A stretch of DNA of 5,253 nucleotides, taken from positions 1 through 5,253 of the forward strand of contig URJC01000210.1 of assembly GCA_900548135.1 (NCBI GenBank), written 5' to 3'. The notes below the pieces were generated by a model that saw only the letters and a list, made by a program, of their open reading frames with translations, was not told the DNA's origin and made no database searches. This stretch comes from an uncultured Odoribacter sp. Lineage in GTDB: Bacteria; Bacteroidota; Bacteroidia; Bacteroidales; Marinifilaceae. Of this stretch, positions 4,919-5,253 are shown piece by piece. The position numbers and the translations under genes are program-made. Numbering within the stretch: position 1 is the first letter of the stretch; every line of letters begins with the position of its first letter.

Positions 4919-5253
4919 ATGATGAATTGCATAGATATATGGGATAAATACAATTGGACACCTGAGCCGCTACCGTTAGATTCAATAAAGGCATTAACTG
5001 ATCTGCCCCGGAACATTGTGATCGCTCATAGGGGGACAACGTGTTGGGCGCCTGAGGAAACAGAGGTTGCGATGCGTTGGGCACGGAATGTGGGGGCGGA
5101 TTATTTGGAATTGGATTTGCAACGGACGAAAGACAGGTATCTGGTTGCTTTGCATGATGAATCTCTGCTTCGTACAACTAATGTTGCTCTCCTGTTCCCG
5201 GAACGAAAAGGTTGTCCGGTTTCTGATTTTACATTGGATGAATTGCGGCAACT
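4919..5253 (+). CDS. Glycerophosphodiester phosphodiesterase, N-terminal part (3' truncated by window)
   Basis: The frame runs from ATG ATG at 4919 to the window edge without a stop, giving 111 codons. Residues 32-80 carry the start of the GDPD TIM barrel. HRG is at 37-39 (catalytic His37 and Arg38), PEET at 45-48 (Glu46 as metal ligand), and LELDLQRTKD at 63-72 (Glu64 and Asp66 as metal ligands). The second catalytic histidine is in LHD (H79-D80), followed by the usual ESLLRTTN. The enzyme hydrolyses deacylated phospholipid head groups such as glycerophosphocholine to glycerol-3-phosphate and an alcohol, using a divalent metal. The common PENT motif here is PEET. No signal peptide is visible (MMNCIDIWDKYNW), which suggests a cytoplasmic enzyme, unlike the secreted GlpQ type. 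AGGA sits at 4914-4917, too close to the first ATG, so the second ATG at 4922 may be used. The missing C-terminal half prevents further assignment. Confidence 0.88.
   Translation, partial: MMNCIDIWDKYNWTPEPLPLDSIKALTDLPRNIVIAHRGTTCWAPEETEVAMRWARNVGADYLELDLQRTKDRYLVALHDESLLRTTNVALLFPERKGCPVSDFTLDELRQ

Noticed and set aside
4899..5251. Minus-strand open frames of 92 and 85 codons at the right end
   Set aside because: The plus strand encodes a clear phosphodiesterase with catalytic motifs; the Pro/Ser/Gln-rich reverse translations are shadows.
1..5253. Signs of a mobile element, phage or CRISPR array
   Set aside because: No transposase, integrase, terminal repeats with target duplications, or spaced repeat arrays were seen; the 20-bp repeat pair is only two copies and lies in a promoter region.

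Overview
The window looks like chromosomal DNA of an anaerobic member of the Bacteroidota, most likely order Bacteroidales. The reasons are an AT-rich base composition, a BACON-domain lipoprotein metalloprotease, a full match to the Bacteroidetes promoter (TTTG, 19 nt, TAnnTTTG) upstream of that gene, mostly weak Shine-Dalgarno sequences, and the protein families present. I cannot name the species. There are no tRNA or rRNA genes, insertion sequences, CRISPR arrays or phage genes.

Layout, left to right. (1) Position 1-582, plus strand: C-terminal part of a bile acid:sodium symporter (BASS)-type membrane transporter, cut by the window edge. (2) 695-1897, minus strand: exported lipoprotein with a BACON domain and an M43/pappalysin-type zinc metalloprotease domain, behind its own promoter. 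(3) 2055-2561, minus strand: flavodoxin, followed by an 11-bp-arm inverted repeat. (4) 2562-2834: divergent regulatory region holding two copies of a 20-bp direct repeat (18/20 identical) and several dyads. (5) 2835-4143, plus strand: a two-gene operon with a 14-nt overlap. The first gene encodes a di-iron hemerythrin-like protein of the RIC/YtfE/ScdA type (repair of iron centres). The second encodes a LuxR/NarL-type DNA-binding protein whose receiver domain has lost its phosphorylation residues. The operon ends in a strong 12-bp hairpin that can also serve the convergent gene. (6) 4190-4618, minus strand: small heat-shock protein (Hsp20) with a full AGGAGG ribosome binding site. (7) 4619-4918: very AT-rich divergent intergenic region. 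(8) 4919-5253, plus strand: start of a glycerophosphodiester phosphodiesterase, running off the right edge.

The centre of the window reads as a redox, nitrosative and iron stress locus. Flavodoxin can replace iron-sulfur ferredoxin, RIC-family proteins act in nitric-oxide and oxidative damage to iron centres, and Hsp20 protects unfolding proteins. The most interesting unit is the RIC-like gene coupled to a phosphorylation-blind LuxR-type regulator, together with the repeat pair in front of it. A plausible reading is that the di-iron protein or its redox state informs the regulator, which acts at the repeats on the operon and perhaps on flavodoxin. This is inference; the sequence shows the architecture only.
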